DNA from: Selaginella moellendorffii
Taxonomy: Eukaryota > Streptophyta > Lycopodiopsida > Selaginellales > Selaginellaceae
DNA length: 64,000 nt
Direction: 5' to 3'
Assembly (NCBI RefSeq): GCF_000143415.4
Contig: NW_003314278.1
Coordinates: 78,371-142,370, forward strand
Shown here: positions 25,036-34,477 of the stretch, in pieces
Layout: each line of letters begins with the position of its first letter
Numbering within the stretch: position 1 is the stretch's first letter
Notes under the pieces: generated by a model
Told to the model about the DNA's origin: nothing
Seen by the model: only the letters and a program-made list of their open reading frames with translations
Databases searched by the model: none
Position numbers and translations under genes: made by a program

Positions 25036-25326
25036 CCAGGCATCGCTGCTCTGGAGAAGCTCCACTCACTTTAACGAAAGTCAGCAAAAAGAGGAGAGAA
25101 AAGAAAAAAGAAAATACATACCTTTGAGAGGAGCTTCCACATCGATCACTGATCTCGAAGCAGAAACATCGCTGGTCTGGAGAAGAAGCTCCACCCATGA
25201 AAAATAAAAAATCTAGCACTTTCTACAGAGCTCTCTTACCTTGAAGATTAAGATCGATGAAGAAATCTCCAAACGGGCAAAGAAAACTTCGAAAAGGTGG
25301 AACCAAAGTTAGCGAGATCACACAGC

Positions 25327-25361
<35 letters not shown>

Positions 25362-25524
25362 GCATACCTTGAAAGCAGCTTCCACATCCATTTGGCAATG
25401 CCCTGGCAAACGCAACGAATAATCAATGAATCGAAAGAACCACTACATTTACCCCGGATTTTCGCCAAAGATCTTCGGTCGCCGCCCGGCGCTGCTTTTT
25501 CTCGCGTCCACCCCTTGGATCCAT
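25036..25524 (-). other. Possible small multi-exon gene or transcribed 3' region
   Basis: On the minus strand an ATG at 25524 (MDPRGGREKKQRRAATEDLW) is followed by exon-like pieces ending in donor words (GTATGCAT near 25368, GTAAGAG near 25240, GTATGTAT near 25120). The pieces can be joined in an open frame, but the protein resembles nothing I know. Several pieces share a GATGTGGAAGCT word before the donor, and the segment CATCGCTG-TCTGGAGAAG recurs at about 25041 and 25169, so this may be a degenerate tandem repeat or the spliced 3' UTR of the PPR gene instead. Confidence 0.3.
25328..25358. repeat. GA microsatellite
   Basis: About 15 uninterrupted GA units. Confidence 0.97.
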
Positions 25525-25567
25525 GGCCGCTCCCCTCCTTCCTTCCCCCCAAAAACCAAACTTTAAA

Positions 25568-27499
25568 TCAAACCCTACCCCTGTTTTTAGGGCTCCTGAG
25601 ATGGGAGAGAAGGACATAGTGTGCCGAGTTCTCGGGCTCTAGCTCCATCGATCGCTCCACGGCATTGGATCCTTGCTGCCCCATCGCATTGTAGGCGCCC
25701 AGCAGTATCGTCCACGCCAGCACCGGCGGCTCAAATGGCATATGGGCGATCAAATCCGCGGCCTCGTCAATCCTCCCAGCTCTAGCCAGCAGATCCAGCA
25801 AGCTCACGTAGTGATCCATCGCTGGAGCGATCCCATAGTCCCCAGCGATGCACGGGAAGAGCTCCCAGGCCAGATCCAGCAGTCCCGAGTGGCTACACGC
25901 CGAGAGCGCGCTCATGAATGTGATGGAATCGGGGCTCACGCCGTCCGCCGCCATGGATCGCAGCGCCTCCACCGCCGCCTCGCCGGATCCATTCGCGGCG
26001 TAGATCGCGATCATGCTGTTGAGCGACACGGCGTCCTTGGAGCGAATTCGATCGAAGGCGGTCTTGGCGCCCTCCACGCTCCCGGATTTGCCCAGGAGCG
26101 TGACGAGCGCGTTGGCCACAAGGGTGTCGCCGCCATAGCCGTAGAACACGGCCCTCGAGTGGATCGATCGCCCCTCGCCCACCGCCGGAGGAGTGATGAT
26201 CGCGCACGCGTCCAGCGCCGTCACGTAGGTGAATCCATCCAGCTTCACACCCTCGAGATCCATCGCCTGGATCATCAGCAGTGCCTCTGATGCTTGCCCG
26301 CTCTGGCTAAACGCTGTGATCATCGCAGTCCACGAGACAGCGTCCCTCTCGATCATCCTCTCGAAGAGATCTTTCGCGCGATCGATCGTGCCGCATTTCG
26401 CGTAGAGATTGAGCAGCGCATTCGCGACGCGGATGTCGGCATCGAATCCCCGGGCCGATGCTCGCGAGTGGATCGCGATGCCCTCTTCCAGCGCTGCCTG
26501 GCTCGCGCAGGCATCCGCCGCGATTACGAACGTGACCTCGTTTTGCAGCGAGGGATCCATCGCCAAGAACAGCTCCAGAGCTCGATCGCCATGCCCGTTC
26601 TGGGAATACGCCACGAGCATCGAATTCCACGACACCACGTCGCGCTGGGGCATCCGATCGAACAGGCGCTTGGCTTGATCGAGATCTCCACTCCAGGCAT
26701 AGGCCGAGACGATGGAATTCCACGAGACTGTGGATTTGTGTGGCATCGATTCGAAGATCTCGCTGGCTTTCTGGATGTTCCCGCAGCTCCCATACATGTG
26801 GATGAGCGTGTTCGCGATCTTCGTCTCGGATTCCAGCCCTGCCTCCCGGATGAGCTCGTGGATCGTGATCCCCAGCGTGATTGCCTCTAGATCAGCGCAC
26901 ACCTCGAGCACACACATGAATGTCACGCGATTCGGCCGCACTCCATCAAGATCCATGAGCTTGAAGAGAAGAATCGCCATCTCCAAATCCCCTCTCCCGG
27001 CATTTGCTTTGATCATCGCGCTCCACGAAACGACGTCTCTCACTGGCATCGCCTTGAACAGATCTTTAGCTTCTTCCATCGCGCCAGCGCCCACGTACGC
27101 ATTGATCATTGCGTTCCATGTCACGGTGTTCTTCACGGTCGATCGATCGAACAAGTTCTTCGCGCTAGCAAGATCCCCATTCTCGGCAAATGCCGCGATC
27201 ATGATGTTGCTAGAGAAGACGTTGCGCAGCCGGATTCTATCAAAGACCCTGCGCGCGTCGTCGATGCTTCCACACCGCCCATACATGTGAACCAAGAAAT
27301 TCCCCAGGAATGTGTCTCTGTCGGATGATCCGTGCTTGGCGATGTGAGAGTGGACGAGCTTGCCCAGCGCCAGCTCCCTGGCATTGCCGCATTCTTTGAG
27401 AAGAGCACCATAGGACGCCGGAACCAGCGCGGCGTTGGACTGCGCAAGGCGATCGAGGGCTTCGTGGAGATTCCTGGTGCCCAGGACTTGCGTTTCCAT
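25568..27499 (-). CDS. Pentatricopeptide repeat protein, PLS type, E-like end
   Basis: Intronless 643-aa frame from ATG at 27499 to TGA at 25568-25570; a longer upstream frame has no earlier ATG. At least a dozen tandem PPR motifs are visible from about residue 60 to 560, for example TWNAMINAYVGAGAMEEA and VVSWSAMIKANAGRGDLEMA. They alternate short and long forms, the PLS pattern of proteins that bind organelle RNA base by base. The C terminus has an E-like region (MDHYVSLLDLLARAGRIDEA, then WTILLGAYNA) and stops early after a partial E2 segment, with no DYW deaminase domain. Any editing role would need a DYW partner. GC-rich, which creates long meaningless frames on the opposite strand. Two fragments of a second copy lie at 34478-34625 and 35590-35700. 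Confidence 0.93.
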   Translation of the reverse strand: METQVLGTRNLHEALDRLAQSNAALVPASYGALLKECGNARELALGKLVHSHIAKHGSSDRDTFLGNFLVHMYGRCGSIDDARRVFDRIRLRNVFSSNIMIAAFAENGDLASAKNLFDRSTVKNTVTWNAMINAYVGAGAMEEAKDLFKAMPVRDVVSWSAMIKANAGRGDLEMAILLFKLMDLDGVRPNRVTFMCVLEVCADLEAITLGITIHELIREAGLESETKIANTLIHMYGSCGNIQKASEIFESMPHKSTVSWNSIVSAYAWSGDLDQAKRLFDRMPQRDVVSWNSMLVAYSQNGHGDRALELFLAMDPSLQNEVTFVIAADACASQAALEEGIAIHSRASARGFDADIRVANALLNLYAKCGTIDRAKDLFERMIERDAVSWTAMITAFSQSGQASEALLMIQAMDLEGVKLDGFTYVTALDACAIITPPAVGEGRSIHSRAVFYGYGGDTLVANALVTLLGKSGSVEGAKTAFDRIRSKDAVSLNSMIAIYAANGSGEAAVEALRSMAADGVSPDSITFMSALSACSHSGLLDLAWELFPCIAGDYGIAPAMDHYVSLLDLLARAGRIDEAADLIAHMPFEPPVLAWTILLGAYNAMGQQGSNAVERSMELEPENSAHYVLLSHLRSPKNRGRV

Positions 27500-27569
27500 G
27501 CCACATACTAGAATATACGTAAGTATGCTACATTCAAACAACGTCTCGCCCCTCTTAGGTTGGCAAAGA

Positions 27570-27675
27570 GAGAGCGGCGATTATGGAGCGCGCGATAGAG
27601 ACGAGAGAGTGAGCGATGCGAGAGAGAGAGCAGCAACTATAGAGCACAATAGAGACGAGAGAGTGTGAGCGATGG
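27570..27675. repeat. Imperfect tandem duplication
   Basis: Two ~46-bp related units spaced about 60 bp apart, both containing GAGACGAGAGAGTG and ending GAGCGATG. They lie in the divergent region between the PPR gene and the small TM-protein gene. Confidence 0.7.
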
Positions 27676-28025
27676 TGGAATGTGATGATGATGATGGCGA
27701 CGAAGGGTTTCTTCTTTGATGATTTCCTGTCCATTCTCGTGAAATTTTTTTTCTTTCTTCAGATTCTCGAGGATTCTTGGACATTTTTTGCGAAATTTCG
27801 ATCATAATCTCCGGAACACGAACGAAGCTGTAAATTCTACTTTTTAATCTCGGTTCTTTCCAGAGCCTTGATTCCCAGGGTGGAAGCGGCATTTGTTTGA
27901 CAACAAGCGGAGAAAGGAACGCCGCCACCAAAGGTACAAATTCAAATCTAAGAGGTTCATTTATACTACCTAGGGCTTTTAGATTGCCAAAGCTGGAGGC
28001 TCGATCGAAGCAGCCATCGAGGGAG

Positions 28026-28775
28026 ATGCCAAGGGAAGAGCTTGAGCCGCTGCATGTTCTTGGCGCTCTACTGGCTTTGATGGTCATCTCTGGAGTAGTC
28101 TTTGGTGGGATGGGTATGATGGCCATTGCTTTGGTGATGACGTGCTGGATGTGGAGGGAGTTCAAGGTTGGGCCATTCCATGTCAAAGCCCTCGGCTTTG
28201 CAGGTACTCTCTCCAGTTTTACTTCACATTTCTAGAGAAACTTCTACAGAGCAAAATCGAAGAAACAAGCCCCCAAAGCAACGCAGGAACCGTCGTCCAG
28301 ATCCCGAGCAGTGCTCATGTTGCTACTTTGACACTGCGAACTGTAGGTACCATTCTAGGTTCGTCAACTAGAAATTCTCGTGAAGCTCAGAGATCTGCTG
28401 CAAATCAACCGTTCATCAACCGTTCAATTCTAGCTCCATTCTGTGAAAACGGTTGTTCTTTGGCAAGCTGTTTTGCAGGATATATAATTCCAATAGTTTG
28501 ACGACTGAGAAAGGAACTCCAAGCAGGTACCTTTGTGTCACAGTTTGTCTGAGCTTTTGCTTCTCATCGAGTCTTCTCTTCCAGGACCAAAGGAGGCCTT
28601 AGCTCCTCGGTGCTACTCCAAATCAAAAAGGCTCAACGCCGATATGAAAGCGAAGAACACAAAGGTATGAAGCAATGAAAACGTTTCCAAGATCTTTCCT
28701 TCTCCTTACCACTGATGCAATATATCAGAAGAGATCGAGCGACTGGTGTTTAACACGACTTGTGCGATTCCATAG
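28026..28775 (+). CDS. Small single-TM protein, unknown family
   Basis: Five exons (28026-28203, 28250-28346, 28479-28526, 28585-28664, 28729-28775) join in frame to 149 aa. An acidic N terminus (MPREELEP) precedes a hydrophobic Gly/Met-rich membrane segment at about residues 11-42. A basic Arg/Lys/Asn/Pro stretch follows at about 61-76 (RRNKPPKQRRNRR), then a CSCCYF motif and a charged Ser/Lys/Glu C terminus. The topology suggests an anchored protein with a cytosolic, possibly nucleic-acid- or lipid-binding basic tail; no function is claimed. A decayed second copy with the same exon layout (34645-35332) supports the gene model, because donor and acceptor words are recognisable in both. An ataxin-10 fragment begins immediately after the stop. 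Confidence 0.65.
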
Positions 28776-29035
28776 AAGGCGCGTTGCGCCAAGAGGATGG
28801 CGGCCCTGCGTGCCTTGGGTGATGGCGCTCGATCCGGCCACGGAAGGTCCTCCCTGGCAAGGCTCGGCGCCGTCGCCTTGTTTTCGCGTTCTCGGGTACG
28901 TATCGAGTTCCTGCGCGCTGTTCGCAATTTCTGCGATGAACCAGGATTCGTTCCTTGCCGAGCAGTAGCACTCAGAAGCGCTTATGCAGTAGTGGCTGGA
29001 TTGCGTGGAGAGCAGGCACAGGTTTCCATACAATA
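28776..29035 (+). pseudogene. Ataxin-10-like gene fragment
   Basis: Matches the start of the intact ataxin-10-like gene at 35736 (GTTGCGC, GGCGCTCGATCC, TCGGCGCCGTC, CGTTCTCGGGTACGTATCGA) with several internal deletions and frameshifts. The intact copy's middle exon-1 region is mostly missing. It abuts the stop of the small TM-protein gene. Confidence 0.85.
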
Positions 29036-29202
29036 CTAGTACCTTGTGTCAGTCTTTTCATCGTTCTTCTTTTCTGGAAAAGCTCATCACCTTATAAACC
29101 GCTGACCAAGTCAAAGTTCTTCGCGCAAATTGACATCCCTATAAAAAGAGTTCTTAGGAGTCTGTATTCCACACGTAATCTTTCTTGAGGATTCTTTGAT
29201 AG

Positions 29203-29401
29203 ATCGCGGAGTTCTTCTCTTTCGGGACCAACTACTTGACGCAAATGACGTTTACATATCGCCGGGACAACGTGTCTGTCTATGCAAGGCATTTTACATA
29301 TCCATTCTAGTTTCATGAGACTGATCTCAGGTTCTCGACCAGAGAGGAGTCGGCCAGCTTGTCAGCATTGCGACCGAGCGAGGCAAAAAAGCAAGGAATG
29401 G
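29203..29401 (+). pseudogene. PPDK exon 17-18 fragment
   Basis: Resembles PPDK exon 17 (GGAGTTCTTCTCTTTCGG, GACGCAAATGACGTTT) joined, across an intron-like remnant ending CTCAG, to exon 18 (TTCTCGACCAGAGAGGAGTC). Substitutions and deletions disrupt the frame. It comes from genomic DNA rather than cDNA, because intron sequence is retained. Confidence 0.88.
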
Positions 29402-29449
29402 AGAGAGACAGACAGACAGAGTTTGTTACTGAGGAAAAGAGTGAAATTT

Positions 29450-29960
29450 ACGACAATCAACGTACTGCAACTCCACCTAAAATGTTGAAACCGAAGACTG
29501 TTGAGAGTGGAGAGTTCTTCGAGCTCCTTGGGATTGACGAACCTGGATTTGATTTGGTTTCAGAGAAAGAATCCCAAAGCTCACCTCCACAACTGCGTTA
29601 AGTCCGGCTGTCACTATATGTTGCGTAGAAAGGATGGCATTCCTGCAAATCGAAGAGTTTGATTGATTGCTTTCACAGAGCTTGCGGAAACACATGTTCC
29701 TTTGGAAAGAACTGAGTAGACGGCCCTAAGAGCAGCAGTACCGGATCCCGAGTGTCGATTATCTACGCAACACAAAGCTTTGTGTTCAATACACAATTGT
29801 GGATTGGCTACCTGTATCGGATGAATGATCCAATCTTTGTGAAGAATTGGCGGCTCCACCGCTGCACATCCGAGGAATTACTTCAAGGAAATTTTGCCAA
29901 TGTCAGAACATGATAAGAAAGAAAGAAGAATCGTTACCTTTAGAAACAGTCTCTTTGCGA
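29450..29960 (-). pseudogene. IGPS-like gene fragment, exons 6 to 3
   Basis: Corresponds in order and strand to 22519-23018 of the intact gene, including introns, with frame-disrupting changes. Together with the PPDK fragment to its left it keeps the convergent arrangement of the source genes, so one block was copied and then partly deleted. Confidence 0.88.
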
Positions 29961-29970
29961 TGTAGTGTTT

Positions 29971-30036
29971 GAGCTGACGCTATCTCGGTTTGCACTGACG
30001 AAGAAGTGTCGCCAGATGGAGTTTGGATCTAGAAGA
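29971..30036 (+). pseudogene. IGPS-like exon 2, inverted
   Basis: Nearly identical to exon 2 of the IGPS-like gene (GAGCTGACGC-ATCTCGGTTT) but in the opposite orientation to the exon 3-6 fragment beside it, so an inversion breakpoint lies at about 29960-29970. Confidence 0.85.
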
Positions 30037-30486
30037 GGCCTCATTGCTCTTCCCGGGGACAATACCTCCTTACAAGCTGGGATCTTTGGCTATGCACACC
30101 ATCTAGTGTTGTTAATGGTGTCGTTTACAAGCTTGTCCTTCTCTTTCACTGATCCTGAGCCAACCCTCGAGGTCTTCTACATCCCAGCATCGATCATGTG
30201 GTCTGTTAACACTTCCCGGATGAAAGACGAGTTCTTTCCGGAACCTCAAAAGTTTGATCCTCTCAGGTTTCAAGGCAATGGCCCAGCTCCTTACGTCTTC
30301 ACACCGTTTGGAGGAGGGCCTCGGACGTGCCCTGGAAATGAATTTGCAAAGATGGAGATGCTCGTTTTCTTGCATTACCTGCTGCTAAGCCACGACTGGA
30401 AGCCTGTGATCACAAATGAAGGTATTATAGTGGAAACAGCGCCTCTGCCGGCCCATGGTTTGCCTGTGAAGCTCAGCAAGAGATGA
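30016..30486 (+). pseudogene. Cytochrome P450 C-terminal fragment, CYP85-clan type, in a chimeric frame
   Basis: Only the last ~110 residues of a P450 remain, from TDPEPTLEVFYIP through the PERF-like region (FFPEPQKFDPLRF) to the heme loop FGGGPRTCPG, whose Cys is the axial heme ligand, followed by NEFAKMEM and a natural stop. The loop resembles CYP716/CYP85-clan enzymes of triterpenoid and steroid metabolism. The helices before it are missing, so it cannot be an active P450. Upstream the same frame runs into inverted IGPS-like exon 2 and an unidentified piece, giving an open chimeric frame of 156 codons from ATG 30016. Confidence 0.8.
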
Positions 30487-30574
30487 TCGTCAGAATCTAT
30501 CCATGGAACTTTGAAAAGACAGTGTCCAAAATAGCTGTTTTGTGATCTGATCTTGTGAACGATGGAACTAATTG

Positions 30575-30760
30575 CGACTGGTCCACGTGTCACCAGCCCG
30601 ACATCTCGACCTGGAACCTGCGAAAGACTGCTAAGGCACGGCTGTCAAACTCACTCTTAGATACTCACAGGGCCACTGGATTTCCCCAGCTGGCCGCAAG
30701 AACCACAAGAAACCACATGGCCACCATCAATTGATACCATTTGTAAACTTTTCACATCTT
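30575..30760. repeat. LTR-family fragment
   Basis: Shares CCAGCTGGCC-CAAGAACCACAAGAAACC-type words with 40840-41000 and with the LTR-like sequence at 14100-14330. Probably an LTR remnant; boundaries not resolved. Confidence 0.5.
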
Positions 30761-30847
30761 GGCTGCTTGTAGCAAAAAACGCTTTAAGGGTAAACAAAAA
30801 CTTTGTCACGTATTCAGAACAAATGTCACAAAAAACTAAAGAAGACA

Positions 30848-31010
30848 AGAGGAAGTAGTCTCCTCGGGAAAGGCTCAAGGCCGGGAATGAAGTCGATCAA
30901 AGTTTGATGGTCAGGGTTGCATGAAAGAGAGGAAAGAACGCACAGAGGTATGCCTCCTTTCTTTTCAAACTTTTGTTCTTACCACTGCGGGAGCTCTGGG
31001 ATATCATTTG
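30848..31010 (-). pseudogene. UGT-1 fragment, inverted
   Basis: On the minus strand it matches the 3' end of exon 1, the intron (CTCTGTGCGTTCTTTCCTCT) and the start of exon 2 of the UGT at 23624 (AACTTTGATCGACTTCATTC). It sits divergently next to IGPS-like exon 1, the mirror image of the source arrangement. Confidence 0.85.
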
Positions 31011-31031
31011 GCGGGCTTTGTTTTGGAGAGA

Positions 31032-31338
31032 ATGGCGATCCCGGCGTGGGCGTCGGTGTCCCCGGAGGAGCAGCAGCACCATCGGCGCCTCACCTTGCTG
31101 CTGCGCAGCAAGCAGAGGGTCCTGAAGGCGCCCCTGGCCGCCATGGATGAGCAGGAGCGGCAGCTTCAGTCGCGGCTGGAGGGACTCCAGAGAATGCCGC
31201 CACCCCAGCACCGGCTGCTGCAGAAGATCGTCCACACGGCAATCGTGGCCGAGGTCGCGCGGGCCTCTCCGGCGGAGAAGCCAGAGGGCGTTCGGCAAAG
31301 GAGCCACGACTATGTTAAAATGGGTATGGTTTTTTGCT
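31032..31338 (+). pseudogene. IGPS-like exon 1 copy
   Basis: From ATG 31032 (MAIPAWAS) it follows exon 1 of the intact gene closely (EEQQHHRRL, AMDEQERQLQSRL, PPPQHRLLQKI, EVARASPAEKPEGV). Small deletions include part of the STMQGR segment. Exons 2-8 do not follow; the frame runs into unrelated sequence. It is a truncated copy in inverse orientation to its source. Confidence 0.88.
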
Positions 31339-31397
31339 TCGCTCTTAACCACGAAGTTATGGTCTCGCGGGCTAGAGGCAAGTTCCTAAGAGCAAAC

Positions 31398-31432
31398 GCG
31401 ACGTGCGACGTGCGACGTGCGGCGTGCGGCGT
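31398..31432. repeat. Heptamer tandem repeat
   Basis: About five units of GCGACGT/GCGGCGT just upstream of the left PLAC8 gene. Confidence 0.9.
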
Positions 31433-31515
31433 CCTTGCTTTGAAAATGTCGCCCTTGCAAAAAAACCCTCGTCTAATGTTAAGATCGGTCGCTCCTGATC
31501 AAGAGCAACACCACC

Positions 31516-32431
31516 ATGGCCTACACTTACACCCCACAAGGCCATCCAACGCAACAGCATCAAGGGCAGCAGCAAGGATTCACCAGCGAAGGCCATCCCG
31601 TTGCCCCTCCTGCTGCTTATCCCCAGCCTCCGCCTGGTAGTTACTATGGACCCGGAGTGGCAACCTTGGCACCCCCGAATTCTGGCCTCTGGACAACGGG
31701 CCTCTGTGGATGCACCGAGGACTGCCCCTCTTGTAAGGTTTTTTCTTTCGAGAAAAAGAGCTCTTTTTGTGCAGCTTGGATGCAGCTTGGATGATTGACT
31801 GAGTGATCTCTTTAAAATTGCTTTCTGTTCTTTGATCCTAGATCTGGTTTGTAGCAAACTTCCAGATAGATAAGATATCCGTCCGACGTTTCTTAAGATT
31901 TATTTGATCAATCCTCTCCATCTGGTGTAACCACAGGCTGGTGTGCGTGGTGCTGCCCCTGCGTTCTTGTTGGGCGCATGGCCAACATTCTGGATCAAGG
32001 CATGACCTGTGAGTATTCAACTTTGAGTTTTTTTGATGTTCCGCTCACGATTTTTTCCTTTTCTGCTTGGATTTGTGATCCAATGTTGTAGCTGTCTTCA
32101 CCGGAGCCGCCATCTTTTGCATCGTGCAGTGGTTCACCGGCTGTGGCTGCCTCTACAGCTGCCTGTACCGTGCAAAGCTGCGCCACAAGTACGGACTCCC
32201 CGAGGAGCCCTGCAACGACATCTGCACCGAGTGCTGGTGCAACTGCTGCTCCATTGCCCAGGCTTACAGGGAGCTCAGGAACCGCAACATCAACCCGGCT
32301 CTGGGTATGATTTCTGGGGCCTTGGTGATCTTTGTTTCCTGATTTCTGAAAATGGTGATTTTTCAGGGTACGAGTTTGCGAGGGCGGTGTACGAGCAGCC
32401 ACCTCAAGTGCAGGAGATGCGCAAAATGTGA
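31516..32431 (+). CDS. PLAC8 / cell-number-regulator family protein, copy A
   Basis: Four exons (31516-31732, 31937-32008, 32092-32304, 32367-32431) give 188 aa. The first ~55 residues are Gln/Pro/Gly/Tyr-rich and disordered. The PLAC8 domain follows: GLCGCTEDCPSC, then CWCAWCCPCVLVGRMANILDQ containing the Cys-rich CCxC-type signature. A hydrophobic segment (FTGAAIFCIVQWF) precedes GCGCLYSC, and the domain ends CNDICTECWCNCCSIAQAYREL. Plant members (CNR, FW2.2, PCR) are small plasma-membrane proteins linked to cell number, organ size and metal or Ca2+ transport. This gene and the UGT downstream form a unit duplicated in inverse orientation at 38991-39901, differing at very few residues (for example His/Tyr near 16, Val/Ile near 29). 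Confidence 0.92.
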
Positions 32432-32651
32432 GCTACGGAAATTAGTTTTTAAAATCTTCAACTTGAAAATGCTTCTTCGGGGCTTTCCAACAATGCCATG
32501 TTGCATTCGTGATCGGAAGGATTTCTTCCTCGTGACATTGGAAAATAATAGAAGCCCAAGTTTGTATAAATTTCTAAACATCTCATCTAGAATTATTTAA
32601 TGTCCTAAAAAGAACATATACTGGAATATATTCTGGAAGAGCTATCCTCTT

Positions 32652-34059
32652 ATGGCGGACGAGCAGCGCCTTCACGTAGCGGTGCTCCCAACCACCGGCT
32701 CCGGCCACATCAATCCCATGCTCGAGCTCTGCCGCCGCCTCGTCCCACTAGGATTCCAGGTAAGCTTCGTCTATCCCAGCAATCTATGCCCCAAGCTGGA
32801 GTCGAGCCTTCAGCACGATGATCTTCACTTCCAAGTGGTGCCAAGCCCAGCCTCGGACAAGCATTTGCTCATGGATCCCGCGTTGCAAGAGGACGTGAGA
32901 CCGGTTCTAGAGGCCCTCCGTCCACCAGTAAAGTGCCTTATCGCTGATATGTTCTTAGGCTGGTCACAGGATGTGGCCGAGAGCCTGGGGATTCCACGAG
33001 TTGCCTTCATTCCCAGTGACTCAGTCATCGAAGCGATGTGCTACCATATTCCAGAGCTTGTCTCCAGGGGTTTCATTCCTGGCCATGTTCCTGCCAATGG
33101 TGAGAAGAAGAAGAAACTTTACATTGCTTCATACCGATCGACAAATATGTGTTGTTGTCTCAGCCGATCCAAATCCGGACGCTTTGATCGACTTCATCCC
33201 CGGTCTTGAGCCTTTTACAAGAGAGTTGCTCCCTCTTGCCTTCCAGCACGGGGGACCCATTGTGACCACTGTGGGAGTTGCAGCCAGACGAACAAAGGAT
33301 GCGGTTTGTATTGTCGTCAACACGATTGAGGAGTTGGATCAGGATGTCGTGAATGGACGGAGGTTGCTGTTCTCCAGTTATTTACCAGTCGGACCTCTGG
33401 TACCTGCGGAGCTCCTGCAAGAACAGCACCCGATCACTCTCAGTTCTCCAAATGACACTAGCATGATCTGGCTGGACAAACAAGCTTACGGCTCGGTTCT
33501 CTATATCGCTTTTGGCAGTGTTGTTACTCTGCCAGCCGACCAAGTGGAGAAGATTGCAAGAGCTGTAAAAGCCACTCGTCAGCCAGTCTTGTGGGCGATC
33601 AGGAGGAACTTTGCAAAAGACGTACCTGAGAACTTTTATGAAAGCTTGCAAGAGATAGTTGGGGCGCAAGCCTGCCTGGTGGTGGAATGGGCTCCGCAAG
33701 TAAACGTCTTGCGCCACTCCGCGGTTGGAGCCTTCTTAATGCACGGTGGATGGAACTCAGCTCTAGAAGCCCTGTGCTGTGGAGTACCAATGCTTTGCTG
33801 GCCCTGCGGTAACGATCAGAACTTGAATGCTCTCACGATAGTGAAGAAGTGGAGAATTGGGATAATGGTGGCTCATGGACCCAAAGACGATGTGAGAAGC
33901 GAAGACTTGGGAAACGTTATAGATGCTGTGATGAACGGCGAGGAAGGGAGGAGGATGAGGAGCAGAGCTCAAGAACTTAAAAAGATTGTGAGGGCAGGTA
34001 CTTGCCTGGAGAGAAATCTTCGACAGCTCAAGGATGTGATCATAGCCGCGTCTCAATAG
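32652..34059 (+). CDS. Family-1 UDP-glycosyltransferase (UGT-2A)
   Basis: Two exons (32652-33099, 33164-34059; 64-bp intron) give 447 aa. Start MADEQRLHVAVLP; catalytic His in GSGHINPM. The PSPG box begins WAPQVNVLRHSAVG, ends DQNLNA, and reads MHGGWNS where most UGTs have HCGWNS, so Cys is replaced by Gly. The length and frame are intact, so it is probably expressed. Its near-twin is inverted at 37365-38770, and the more distant relative is UGT-1 at 23624 with the same intron position. The native acceptor is unknown. Confidence 0.93.
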
Positions 34060-34167
34060 GGGCCTGCAATACCATCTGGATTCATACTTGATCAAAGAGA
34101 CAAAGTTCACGAGAAGAACTAAAATGATGGAGAACTTGAAAACAATTGTGCGAGAGAAGGTATTTGC

Positions 34168-34457
34168 CTCGATAATCTTTACCTCGAGACCCTGGGCTAT
34201 TGTCCCCGGAGTTCGAATCGTTCACGAGCTTTGGCCGCTTCGTTAACTCGTCGACTTCCACCTTGAGATCATCTAGAACGTCGACAGCCTTTTTGATCTC
34301 GAGGTTTGCGAGCTCCTGTACGTTTCGTTCGTTCCCTTCTGTAAGATTCCTGATGGCCCACTCCCTGAGATAAGGATTGTCTTCATCAACCACGCACTGC
34401 TGGAGAACTAAGAGCAAGCCTCCGTTCTCTTGAACTCGGTCTTGGACACGGGGCCGA
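34168..34457 (-). pseudogene. Truncated 3' end of ataxin-10-like gene
   Basis: Minus-strand copy of the last ~95 codons of the gene at 35736 (RVQDRV, LLLVLQQCVVDEDNPYLREW, IRNLTEGNERNV). Two codons (Gly-Leu and neighbouring bases) are missing after REW. It marks the inner end of the left duplication arm and has no 5' part. Confidence 0.92.
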
Positions 34458-34477
34458 GAGGGACACAAGAGGGATAC

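Larger units (their letters stand above)
31481..34457 (+). repeat. Left arm of ~3 kb inverted duplication
   Basis: Matches the reverse complement of 36959-39938 through PLAC8, intergenic DNA, UGT and the 3' end of ataxin-10. Differences are mostly scattered substitutions and small indels; the introns match too. Outer similarity fades just upstream of the PLAC8 start codon, and inner similarity ends inside the ataxin-10 last exon. Confidence 0.93.

Noticed and set aside
25673-27290. Several long plus-strand frames
   Set aside because: Antisense shadows of the GC-rich PPR gene; Arg/His/Ala-rich with no motifs.
27500-27541. N-terminal extension of the PPR protein
   Set aside because: The upstream open frame has no ATG; the first Met codon is at 27499.
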